From the NCBI RefSeq assembly GCF_000284015.1, contig NC_016943.1, positions 4,567,541 through 4,631,540 on the forward strand: a stretch of 64,000 nt of DNA, written 5' to 3'. Positions 54,693 to 62,034 of the stretch are shown piece by piece. Made by a program: the position numbers and the translations under genes. Numbering within the stretch: position 1 is the stretch's first letter; the number at the start of each line of letters is the position of its first letter. Source of the stretch: Blastococcus saxobsidens DD2 (lineage in GTDB: Bacteria > Actinomycetota > Actinomycetes > Mycobacteriales > Geodermatophilaceae). The notes beneath the pieces were generated by a model. The model was not told the DNA's origin and did not search any database. It worked only from the letters and a program-made list of their open reading frames with translations.

Positions 54693-56103
54693 TCAGCCCG
54701 GAGGGCGGGCCGGCAGGAGCGCGCGCACGTCGCGGGCGCGCAGTGCGCCGGCCCACAGCCCGGTCCCGTACGCCAGGTCGTCCAGCCGCCGGGCGAGGAC
54801 GGAACGGACCGGTCCGACCGCTGCCCGGTGCGGCCACCAGGCCAGTAGCCCATCGGCCACGGCGGCGGCGAGCAGCCGCCGCCGGGCCCGCCGCGAGACC
54901 ACCGCCGCGGCGGCCGCCACCGGCCAGTGGTGCCGCGTCGCCTGACCGGGTCAGCCCCCGGCCCGCCGACGCCATGCCACGCACCGCCAGCACCGCGGCG
55001 AGGCCGACGGGGGGCCGCTCCCCCGGCCGAGCCAGCCGGTGCGCCAGCCGGCCGGCGGTGACGGCGACGACACCGAACGCCGCCCACCCGCCCCGGCGCC
55101 CGCCGGCCAGGAGCAGCGCCCACGCCGCGGCGGTCTCCGGCGCGAGGACCAGCGGGGAGACCGCAGCCCCGTGCCGGGCGGCCAGCAGCGCGGCCCCCGT
55201 GCCGTAGAAGGCACGCCGGCGCAGCCACGCGGCGGTGCGCGCCGGGTGCTCGTGCGCCACCGCGGCGGCCGGCTCGTACCGCACCCGCCACCCCGCCCCG
55301 GCGAGCCGCCAGACGAGGTCGACGTCCTCCGCGACCGGCATGCCCTCGTCGAAGCCGGTCCCCAGGGCGGGCCGGCGCACCAGCAGCGCCGCGCTGGGCA
55401 GGTAGGACAGCGCCGAGAGGGGGCGGACCGCCGCCGGGACGGTCCCCATGTCCAGGGCGCCCGCGACGTCCTCGTACGGGCTGGTCCAGCCGCGGGCGGC
55501 GCCGGCCAGCGGCACGATCCGCGGGCCGACGGCGGCGAGCCGGGGATCGGCCAGGTGCGGGCGCAGCCGGGCGAGCCAGCCGGGGAGCGGCACGCAGTCG
55601 GAGTCGAGGAAGGCGACGAGTTCGGTGCCGGCCGCCGCGAGACCGGCGTTGCGCGCGGCCGCGGGGCCGCGCGCGGTCGCGTGCCGGAGCACCCGGACGC
55701 CGTCGGGGACGGCCACCGGCCGCGCGGAGCCGTCGTCGACCACGACGACCGGCAGCGCGGCGGTGCCGGGGTCGGCGCGGAGCGCCGCCAGCAGCCGGGC
55801 CAGCGCGGCCGGACGGTCCTTGACCGGGACGACGACGGTGACGCCGTCCGTGCGGGGGTCCGGCGGCAGATCCGGGTGCGCGAGCCCCGCGTCGAGCAGC
55901 CGGCCGGCCAGGGCGGCGCTCGTCGCGTCATCGACCGCGAGCCGGTCCCCGGCCAGCAGGCCGGCCGCGCGGGGAGCAACCCGGAGCAGCCGCAGCGGCG
56001 AGCCGCCGAGCAGGGTGGCGCCGCCGTCGCGGCGACGGACCCGCGGGTCCAGCCGGACGGCGAACCCGTCGGGCAGCCGGTCGGCCGGCGCGGCCGGGAT
56101 CAC
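54693..56103 (-). pseudogene. mftF: mftF, mycofactocin glycosyltransferase (apparent 1-base frameshift)
   Basis: Family 2 glycosyltransferase that adds glucose units to premycofactocin. The frame from ATG 56103 reads VTVVVPVKDRPAALARLL, VVVDDGSARP, FLDSDCVPLPGW and MPVAEDVDLVWRL. At about 54945 an extra base breaks it: without that base the reading passes from GLTR into QATRHHWPV and on through VVSRRARRRLLAAAVADGLL to the stop at 54693, giving 469 residues, the normal MftF length. As written, the frame runs on to 860 residues across the next gene. Likely a sequencing error or a recent lesion. Start overlaps the isochorismatase stop. Confidence 0.82.
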
Positions 56104-56654
56104 GCGCCCGCCAGCACCTCGTCGGTGGTCGCGAACGTCACCAGCGGGGCGTAGCCGCCCATCACCTGCAGCGCCCGCGCGTGCTCCTCGTCGCCGGCGC
56201 CCGCGCAGGCGTCGGTGACCACGCGCACGTGCACGCCGGCGTCCGCGGCCGGCAGCACGGTGGAGACCACGCAGCAGTCGGTGGCCACCCCGGCCACGGT
56301 GAGCGGCCCCTCACCGACGAGGCCGGCGAGCTCCGGCCCCCACTTGCCGAACGTGGTGGCATCGACGACGGGGTGCGCGCCCGGGTCCTCGACGAGCTGG
56401 TAGCACGGCGCGTCCGGCGGCTGCAGCGCGAAGTCGTACTCCTCGTAGTACTCCTTCCATGCGCCCACCGGCTCGGCCGGCGCCACGAAGCGGGTCCACA
56501 CCACCCGGTCGCCGAAGGCCTCGACCAGCCGGCGGATCCGGGGCCGGACCTCCTCGAACCGCGGCGCCGTCCACGGTGAGTCCTCGTCGCCGAAGACGTG
56601 CTGCAGGTCGACGACGACCAGCCAGCCCTCCGGCCCTGCACCCCCCGTGCCCAC
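56100..56654 (-). CDS. isochorismatase-family cysteine hydrolase
   Basis: About 184 residues, alpha/beta cysteine hydrolase fold. Catalytic Asp in VVVDLQHVFGDED near residue 15, Lys in TFGKWGPEL, Cys in GVATDCCVVSTVL. Substrates in the family are amides such as nicotinamide, N-carbamoyl compounds or isochorismate. GTG 56654 follows GAGGGG; the frame is open to 56744. Overlaps mftF by 4 bp, so it is part of the mycofactocin transcript here. Confidence 0.85.
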   Translation of the reverse strand: MGTGGAGPEGWLVVVDLQHVFGDEDSPWTAPRFEEVRPRIRRLVEAFGDRVVWTRFVAPAEPVGAWKEYYEEYDFALQPPDAPCYQLVEDPGAHPVVDATTFGKWGPELAGLVGEGPLTVAGVATDCCVVSTVLPAADAGVHVRVVTDACAGAGDEEHARALQVMGGYAPLVTFATTDEVLAGA

Positions 56655-56748
56655 GCGGTCCACCCCTCTGCCCCCGTCGTCCCCGACCGGTGGTCCCGGC
56701 ACCCCCGACCCTAACCGCCCCGCCCGGCCGCCCGACCTCGTCATCTGG

Positions 56749-56767
56749 TTAGGTGAGCCTTACCTGT
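56749..56767 (+). promoter_or_regulatory. DtxR/IdeR-type iron box upstream of the second siderophore-binding lipoprotein
   Basis: TTAGGTGAGCCTTACCTGT matches 14 of 18 half-site bases of the DtxR/IdeR consensus, with a clean AGGT...ACCT core, 18 bp before the ATG of the binding protein. It lies in the gap between that gene and the divergent isochorismatase/mftF unit, so it might influence both. Confidence 0.8.
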
Positions 56768-56784
56768 TCGACCGAGGAGAACCC

Positions 56785-57783
56785 ATGCGTTGCCACCCTG
56801 CCCTCCGCAGCGCCGCCACCGTCGCGGCCACCGCTCTCGTCCTCACCGGCTGCGGCGCCGGCGACGAGCCCACCGAGGGCGCGGCGCCCGAGGGGACGAC
56901 CTCGTCGTCCGGCGCCTTCCCGGTGACCGTGGAGACCGCCTTCGGCGACGTCACCGTCGAGGACGAGCCGGCCCGCGTGGTGGCGCTGGGCTGGGGCGAC
57001 GCCGAGACCGCGCTCGCCCTGGGCGTCCAGCCGGTCGGCGCCAGCGACTGGCTGGGTTTCGGCGGCGACGGCGTGGGCCCGTGGGCCGAGGGGCGCTACG
57101 ACACCTCCCCGGAGATCATCGAGACGCTGGAGCCCAGCTACGAGGCGATCGCCGCACTGGACCCCGACCTGATCCTCGACACCAAGTCGGCCGCCACCCC
57201 GGAGCGGCACGAGGCGCTCAGCGCGATCGCACCCACCATCAGCCAGCCCGAGGGTGTCGGGCCGTACCAGACCGGGTGGGAGCAGCAGCTGGAGATGATC
57301 GGCCAGGCGCTCGGCAGGAGCGAGGAGGCCGACGAGCTGCAGGGCGAGGTCGACCAGGCCTTCGCCGACGCCGCCGCGGCGCACCCGGAGTTCGAGGGCA
57401 CCGAGGTCGCCGTCGGCGCCTTCACCTCGGAGGGCTACGGCGCCTACGTCCGCGGTGACGCCCGGGTCGACTTCATGGAGCAGCTAGGCTTCGAGAACGC
57501 GCCGGCCATCCAGGAGATCGCGACGGACAACTTCTTCGTGCCGGTCAGCGAGGAGCAGCTGTCCCTGCTCGACGCCGAGCTGACCGTCGCCTTCCCGATC
57601 TTCGTCGAGGCGTCGGAGTTCACCGCCAGCCCGTTGTGGCAGTCGCTGGACTCGGTGCAGGACGGCCGCGCCGTCGTCCTGGAGGACCCGGACCTGATCA
57701 GCGCCTTCTCCAGCGGCTCGCCGCTGGGCATCCAGTACGCGATCGAGAACGCCGTCCCGCAGTTCGCGGACGCCCTGGGCTGA
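56785..57783 (+). CDS. iron-siderophore ABC transporter substrate-binding lipoprotein (no partner genes nearby)
   Basis: 332 residues. Signal sequence with lipobox LTGC, lipidated Cys23. Class III binding protein of the FepB/DesE group: FGDVTVEDEPARVVALGWGD, ETALALGVQPVGAS, YEAIAALDPDLILDT, then GLY-type linker helix. ATG 56785 follows GAGGAG. No permease or ATPase is adjacent; it may feed the importer at 9.3-12.3 kb or another elsewhere. An iron box precedes it. Confidence 0.9.
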   Translation: MRCHPALRSAATVAATALVLTGCGAGDEPTEGAAPEGTTSSSGAFPVTVETAFGDVTVEDEPARVVALGWGDAETALALGVQPVGASDWLGFGGDGVGPWAEGRYDTSPEIIETLEPSYEAIAALDPDLILDTKSAATPERHEALSAIAPTISQPEGVGPYQTGWEQQLEMIGQALGRSEEADELQGEVDQAFADAAAAHPEFEGTEVAVGAFTSEGYGAYVRGDARVDFMEQLGFENAPAIQEIATDNFFVPVSEEQLSLLDAELTVAFPIFVEASEFTASPLWQSLDSVQDGRAVVLEDPDLISAFSSGSPLGIQYAIENAVPQFADALG

Positions 57784-57802
57784 TCACCGGCCCGCCGACG
57801 AA

Positions 57803-57849
57803 GTGCGCTGACGCCCAGTTCTCGGCGCGGGGACTGGGCGCCAGCGCAC
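57803..57849. terminator. bidirectional hairpin between the lipoprotein and mftE genes
   Basis: GTGCGCTGACGCCCAGT (57803-57819) and ACTGGGCGCCAGCGCAC (57833-57849) pair at 16 of 17 positions, the last being a G-T wobble. It lies between convergent genes and should end both transcripts. Confidence 0.7.
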
Positions 57850-57867
57850 ATCATCCAGCGGGGGGAG

Positions 57868-58563
57868 TCAGCCGCGCAGCCGCCCGGCTCCGTCGACGTC
57901 CCAGCTGCGGACGGCGGTGGCCAGCCGGGCGGTCAGCGCGCCCAGCAGGTCGGCCCCCTCGTCGGCGCTCGCGCCGGCCGGATCGCCGAGGACCCCGTTC
58001 GGGCTCACCGCCCGCACCCCCTCGGCCCGCAGCCGTGGCAGCAGCTCCTCGATCGGCGCGGTCTCACCGGCTCCGGCCCGGTCGCCCCGGACCGCATCCG
58101 GTTCCACGTGCAACATCAGCGACGTCTCGGTGCGACCGGCGTGCGCGTCGGCGCCCGGGAAGCCGCAGGGGAACCACGCGACGTCCCGCCCCTCCGACCG
58201 CACCCACGGCACGGCCGCCCGCAGCGCGTCGAGGTTGCCGCCGTGGCCGTTGACGATCAGCACCCGGCCCGCCCAGCGGCAGGCGGAGCGCCCGTACTCC
58301 ACGAGCAGGCCGGTCAGCGCCTCGGTGCCGAGGGACACGGTGCCGGGGAAGTCCTCGTGCTCACCGCTGGCCCCGTACGCCAGCGCGGGGGCCAGCAGGG
58401 CGTCGTCCAGCAGCTCCACCACCGCCGCGGCGGCAGCCGTGGCGATCACGGTGTCCGTGTCCAGCGGCAGGTGCGGGCCGTGCTGCTCGACCGCGCCCAG
58501 GGGGACGACGAGCAGCGGCCGCGCCGGCAGCTCGGGCCAGGTGGCGCCGACCAGGGAGAACAC
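57868..58563 (-). CDS. mftE: mycofactocin maturation peptidase MftE (creatininase family)
   Basis: 231 residues, creatininase fold. Metal motif PLGAVEQHGPHLPLDTD near residue 22, VNGHGGNLDAL near 105, ETSLML near 145. MftE cuts the modified MftA, releasing the C-terminal Val-Tyr-derived dipeptide, the core of mycofactocin. The start codon at 58563 is non-ATG. On the mftABC strand but separated from mftC by two plus-strand genes. Confidence 0.88.
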   Translation of the reverse strand: MFSLVGATWPELPARPLLVVPLGAVEQHGPHLPLDTDTVIATAAAAAVVELLDDALLAPALAYGASGEHEDFPGTVSLGTEALTGLLVEYGRSACRWAGRVLIVNGHGGNLDALRAAVPWVRSEGRDVAWFPCGFPGADAHAGRTETSLMLHVEPDAVRGDRAGAGETAPIEELLPRLRAEGVRAVSPNGVLGDPAGASADEGADLLGALTARLATAVRSWDVDGAGRLRG

Positions 58564-58607
58564 CGCCGCAGCGTAGCCAGCAGCGGTGGCGGGCAGACTC
58601 GATCGGC

Positions 58608-58997
58608 ATGACCCCCGCGACCACCCCTCGTCGCTGCCCCTGCGGCACCGGCCTGCGCTACGACGAGTGCTGCGGACCCCGGCACGACGGTTCGGCGCCG
58701 GCCGCGACCGCCGAGCAGCTCATGCGGTCGCGCTACAGCGCCTTCGCCGTCGGCGACGCCGGCTACCTGCTGGCCACCTGGCACCCCACCACCCGCCCAC
58801 CGTCCGTGGAGCTCGACCCGGCGGTGCGCTGGACGGGGCTGGACGTGCTCCGCACCGCCGGCGGTGGACTGCTCGACCGCGAGGGCACGGTGGAGTTCCG
58901 GGCGCACTGGCGGTCGGGCGGGGCGCCCGGCGGCCAGCACGAGATCAGCCGGTTCGTGCGTGGGGACGGCGCCTGGCGGTACCTCGACGCGCTATGA
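58608..58997 (+). CDS. YchJ family protein with SEC-C zinc motif
   Basis: 129 residues. The SEC-C metal motif CPCGTGLRYDECCGP is at residues 10-24, followed by the YchJ fold TAEQLMRSRYSAFAVGD and a C-terminal EFRAHWRSGG block. Function unknown. ATG 58608. Divergent from mftE and co-directional with the PPOX gene. Confidence 0.88.
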   Translation: MTPATTPRRCPCGTGLRYDECCGPRHDGSAPAATAEQLMRSRYSAFAVGDAGYLLATWHPTTRPPSVELDPAVRWTGLDVLRTAGGGLLDREGTVEFRAHWRSGGAPGGQHEISRFVRGDGAWRYLDAL

Positions 58998-59035
58998 CGC
59001 GTGTCGGCAGCGGCCGCCGTGGGCACGGCACCGGC

Positions 59036-59515
59036 ATGAGCGCAGAGGACACCCGCAGGGTCGCCGAGCTGATCAAGGGGGAGCGCTTCGGCTTCCTCAC
59101 CACTATCGCTCCCGGCGGGAACCTGACCAGCCGGCCGATGACGCTGCAGGAGGTCGAGTTCGACGGCGACCTGTGGTTCTTCGCCGAGCGCGGCTCCCAC
59201 CCGGTGACGCACGTGACGGCGACCCCGCAGGTCAACGTGGGCATCGGCTCCGGCGGCACCTGGGTGTCGCTGACCGGTTCCGCCCGCGTCGTGGACGACC
59301 TGGCGAAGAAGAAGGAGCTGTGGAACAGCGGGGTCGAGGCGTGGTTCCCGAACGGCCCCGAGGACCCCGACGTCGTGCTGATCAAGGTGGAAGGCGACTC
59401 CGCGGAGTACTGGGACAGCCCCGGCGGCCGGCTGGCCACCGCGTTCAGCTTCGTGAAGGCCAGGGCGACCGGTGAGCGGATCGACGCCGGGGACAACGCG
59501 AAGGTCGACCTGTAG
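59036..59515 (+). CDS. pyridoxamine 5'-phosphate oxidase-fold protein (general stress FMN-binding type)
   Basis: 159 residues, split-barrel flavin-binding fold. Seen: RFGFLTTIAPGGNLTSRPMTLQ, DLWFFAERGSHPVTHV, QVNVGIGSGGTWVSLTG, and VLIKVEGDSAEYWDSPGG. Like general stress protein 26; binds FMN or F420. ATG 59036 is used; ATG 58994 overlapping the YchJ stop would add 14 residues. Lies between mftE and mftC on the opposite strand. Confidence 0.82.
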   Translation: MSAEDTRRVAELIKGERFGFLTTIAPGGNLTSRPMTLQEVEFDGDLWFFAERGSHPVTHVTATPQVNVGIGSGGTWVSLTGSARVVDDLAKKKELWNSGVEAWFPNGPEDPDVVLIKVEGDSAEYWDSPGGRLATAFSFVKARATGERIDAGDNAKVDL

Positions 59516-59524
59516 GCCGGCGGC

Positions 59525-60751
59525 TCAGCGCCGGTCCAGCCCGGCCAGCGGGGACTCGTCGCAGGCCTTCGCCGGCGGCAGCGCCGGCATGCCCAGCAGG
59601 GTGGGCTGCCCGCGCACCGGGCCGGTGTGCGAGTGGTCGACGTGGCTGCGCGGGGGAACCAGCTCGAGGTCGCGGGCGGCCAGCGCCGTCTCGCCGTAGC
59701 CCTGCACGCATTCGGGGTCCGGGCCGTCCAGCGGCAGTCCGGTGAAGAACTTCGCCGCCATGCACCCGCCCCGGCAGGCGTCGAAGTGGGCGCACTTCGT
59801 GCAGGCGCCGCCGGTCTGCGGGCTGCGCAGGTCGGCGAACAGCTCGGAGGACTGCCACACCCCTTGGAAGCCGCCCTCGTCGCGGACGTTGCCGGCGAGG
59901 AAGTTCTCGTGGATGGCGAACGGGCAGGCGTAGACGTCGCCCACCGGGTCGATCAGGCAGACCACCCGCCCGGCGCCGCACAGGTTCAGCCCGGGCAGGG
60001 CCTCGCCGAACGCCGAGAGGTGGAAGAAGGAGTCGCCGGTGAGCACGTCGTCACCGTTGGCCAGCAGCCAGGTGTAGAGCTCGCGCTGCTGGGCCTGCGT
60101 CGGGTGCAGCTGGTCCCAGACGTCGGCCCCGCGGCCGGACGGGCGCAGCCGGGTGATCCGCAGCTGGGCGCCGAAGGAGTCGGTGAGCGCCTTGAACCGG
60201 TCGAGCTGCCCGGCGTTCTCCCGGGTGACGACGACGGAGACCTTGAAGTCCTTCATCCCGGCCTCGGCCAGGTTCTCCAGCGCCCGGGTGGCGGTCGCGA
60301 ACGAGCCGGCGCCGCGAACCCGGTCGTTGACCTCCGCGGTCGCGCCGTCCAGCGAGATCTGGACGTCGACGTAGTCGGTGGCCGCCAGCTGCGCGGCCCG
60401 CCGCTTGTCCAGCTTCACGCCGTTCGTGGAGAACTTGACGCCGACATCGTGGCCGATGGCGTAGTCGAGCAGGTGCCAGAAGTCCGGCCGGACGGTGGGC
60501 TCGCCCCCGCCGACGTTGACGTAGAAGACCTGCATCCGCTGCAGCTCGTCGATGACGCGCTCGGCCTCGGTGGTGGAGAGCTCGCGGGGGTCGCGCCGTC
60601 CCGAGGAGGACAGGCAGTGCACGCACGCCAGGTTGCAGGCGTACGTGAGCTCCCAGGTCAGGCAGATCGGGGCGTCCAGTCCGTACTCGAACTGGTCGAT
60701 CAGCCTTCCGCCGACGGGCCGGTCGGGACGGTCGGGCAGGACGGCGGTCAC
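59525..60751 (-). CDS. mftC: mycofactocin radical SAM maturase MftC
   Basis: 408 residues. Radical SAM Cys39, 43, 46 in ACNLACVHC, GGGEPTVRPDF, then a SPASM domain with Cys in DVYACPFAI, GGACTKCAHFDACRGGC. MftC decarboxylates the C-terminal Tyr of MftA and crosslinks it to Val. GTG/ATG 60751 overlaps the mftB stop by 4 bp. The C-terminal tail is longer than the catalytic core needs, with HSHTGPVRGQ. Confidence 0.95.
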   Translation of the reverse strand: MTAVLPDRPDRPVGGRLIDQFEYGLDAPICLTWELTYACNLACVHCLSSSGRRDPRELSTTEAERVIDELQRMQVFYVNVGGGEPTVRPDFWHLLDYAIGHDVGVKFSTNGVKLDKRRAAQLAATDYVDVQISLDGATAEVNDRVRGAGSFATATRALENLAEAGMKDFKVSVVVTRENAGQLDRFKALTDSFGAQLRITRLRPSGRGADVWDQLHPTQAQQRELYTWLLANGDDVLTGDSFFHLSAFGEALPGLNLCGAGRVVCLIDPVGDVYACPFAIHENFLAGNVRDEGGFQGVWQSSELFADLRSPQTGGACTKCAHFDACRGGCMAAKFFTGLPLDGPDPECVQGYGETALAARDLELVPPRSHVDHSHTGPVRGQPTLLGMPALPPAKACDESPLAGLDRR

Positions 60752-61044
60752 GGGATCTCCTGGCGTTCGATCATCTGCGAGCGGGCGAGGTCGGCCAGCG
60801 CCTTCACGTAGGCACCGCGCTGGGCGTCGGGGACGCCGCAGGCGGTCAGCGTCGCCTCGGCGCTGGGATGGTCACCCAGCGCCTCGACGACGGCGACCAG
60901 CGTCTTCGACTTCAGGAAGGAGAGCTTCCGGTTGCCGAAGTGGTAGACGAGCGCGCCGAACGGCTCGGGCCGCAGCGCGACGGAACGGGCCCGCCGCCAG
61001 GCCAGCGCGGGATCGAACGCGGTCGCCGGGGCGGGCGTGGCCAT
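60748..61044 (-). CDS. mftB: mycofactocin RiPP recognition protein MftB
   Basis: 98 residues with a PqqD-like fold. Seen: AWRRARSVALRPEPFGALVYHFGNRKLSFLKS near residue 16, then helices ending IERQEIP. Binds MftA and presents it to MftC. ATG 61044 follows GAGGGCGG; the extension to 61068 overlaps mftA and is rejected. Nine bp after the mftA stop. Confidence 0.93.
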   Translation of the reverse strand: MATPAPATAFDPALAWRRARSVALRPEPFGALVYHFGNRKLSFLKSKTLVAVVEALGDHPSAEATLTACGVPDAQRGAYVKALADLARSQMIERQEIP

Positions 61045-61052
61045 TTCCGCCC

Positions 61053-61187
61053 TCAGTAGACGCCGCACATGCCGTCGATCGAGACCTCCTCGACGAGGGC
61101 CTCCTCGACGAGGGCCTCCTCGGTGGCGGGCGCCTCGGGGGCCCGGAACTCCACGGCGGGGACGTCGGACTGGGTGGGCTCGGGCAT
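61053..61187 (-). CDS. mftA: mycofactocin precursor peptide MftA
   Basis: 44 residues ending IDGMCGVY, the invariant core end whose last Val and Tyr become mycofactocin. Leader MPEPTQSDVPAVEFRAPEAP, then a doubled EEALV unit. ATG 61187 follows GGAGG at 6 bases. Too short for many gene finders and embedded in a longer open frame. First gene of mftABC and divergent from mftR. Confidence 0.93.
   Translation of the reverse strand: MPEPTQSDVPAVEFRAPEAPATEEALVEEALVEEVSIDGMCGVY
61090..61127 (-). repeat. 15-bp tandem duplication inside mftA
   Basis: Two exact copies and a partial third of a 15-bp unit (GACGAGGGCCTCCTC on the plus strand) encode the repeated EEALV in the MftA leader near 61090-61127. 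Confidence 0.7.
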
Positions 61188-61231
61188 GAGGGCCTCCGTG
61201 AACGCGGTCACATGGACCAGCCGGACGTTAG

Positions 61232-61246
61232 TGACACCGGGTGCCA
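61232..61246 (+). promoter_or_regulatory. candidate MftR operator in the mftA/mftR gap
   Basis: TGACACCGGGTGCCA is an imperfect palindrome (6 of 7 pairs around a central G) in the 117-bp gap between mftA and mftR. TetR-family MftR represses mft genes and responds to long-chain acyl-CoA in mycobacteria; a divergent gap is where its site is expected. Confidence 0.5.
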
Positions 61247-61304
61247 GGAGCAAGACCGGGTCCGGCGGAGCCGGAACGCGCGGGTCACCGGGCAGAATGC
61301 GGCC

Positions 61305-61901
61305 GTGACCGAGACGAGGACGGCGCCGACCGCCGGTCCGGCCGGACGGGCTCGGGTGGAGCGCGCGGCGCTCGACCTCTTCCGGACCCGCGGGTTCGAG
61401 GACGTCACCAGCGACGAGGTCGCCGACTCCGCGGGGATCAGCCGGCGGACCTTCTTCCGCTACTTCCCCACCAAGGCCGACGCCGTCTGGGGCGACTTCG
61501 CCGCGCACGTCGCCCGGCTGGAGGAGCTGCTCTCCGACGCCGACCCCGCCCAGCCGGTGCTGACCTCGGTCTGCGCCGCCTACGTCGAGGTGAACGACTA
61601 CCCGGAGGCGGAGCTGCCGCTGCTGCGGGAACGCATGCGGCTGATCCTCACCGAGCCGGCCCTGCTGGCGCACAGCCAGCTGCGGTTCGCGGAGATCGAC
61701 CGGGTGGTCGCCGGCCACGTGGCCGCACGGACCGGCGACTCCCCCACCGGGCTCCTGCCCCGGCTGGTGGCCGCCAGCACGCGGGCCGCGGCCACGACCG
61801 CGTTCGAGGGCTGGCTCGGGGACGACCGCTCGTCCCTCGCCGAGCACCTGCACGCGGCCTTCGGCGAGATGGCGGCGGGGTTTCCCAGCCTGCGCGCCTG
61901 A
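61305..61901 (+). CDS. mftR: mycofactocin system TetR family regulator MftR
   Basis: 198 residues. N-terminal HTH: ERAALDLFRTRGFEDVTSDE, VADSAGISRRTFFRYFPTKA. C-terminal ligand domain is the MftR type with conserved PLLRERMRLILTEPALLAH. Start GTG 61305; a -10-like CAGAAT lies about 10 bases before it. Divergent from mftA; mftD follows on the same strand. Confidence 0.9.
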   Translation: MTETRTAPTAGPAGRARVERAALDLFRTRGFEDVTSDEVADSAGISRRTFFRYFPTKADAVWGDFAAHVARLEELLSDADPAQPVLTSVCAAYVEVNDYPEAELPLLRERMRLILTEPALLAHSQLRFAEIDRVVAGHVAARTGDSPTGLLPRLVAASTRAAATTAFEGWLGDDRSSLAEHLHAAFGEMAAGFPSLRA

Positions 61902-62034
61902 CCCCTCCGGGCCGGGGGACGCCGTCCTGTGACCCGGGTCTCCCGCGGGACCGCTAGCCTGGCACTCGGTGCCAGCGGCCGTCGTGGCCGGCGCAGCGGC
62001 CCGGGTGAGCCCGGGCGGACAAGGGAGGTCTCCC

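Noticed and set aside
53298-54848. 516-codon plus-strand open frame
   Set aside because: Shadow of the Bcr/CflA gene, extremely rich in Arg, Gln and Gly, no fold.
53521-56103. 860-residue glycosyltransferase fusion
   Set aside because: The second half is out-of-frame reading of the Bcr/CflA exporter; it is explained by a frameshift in mftF.
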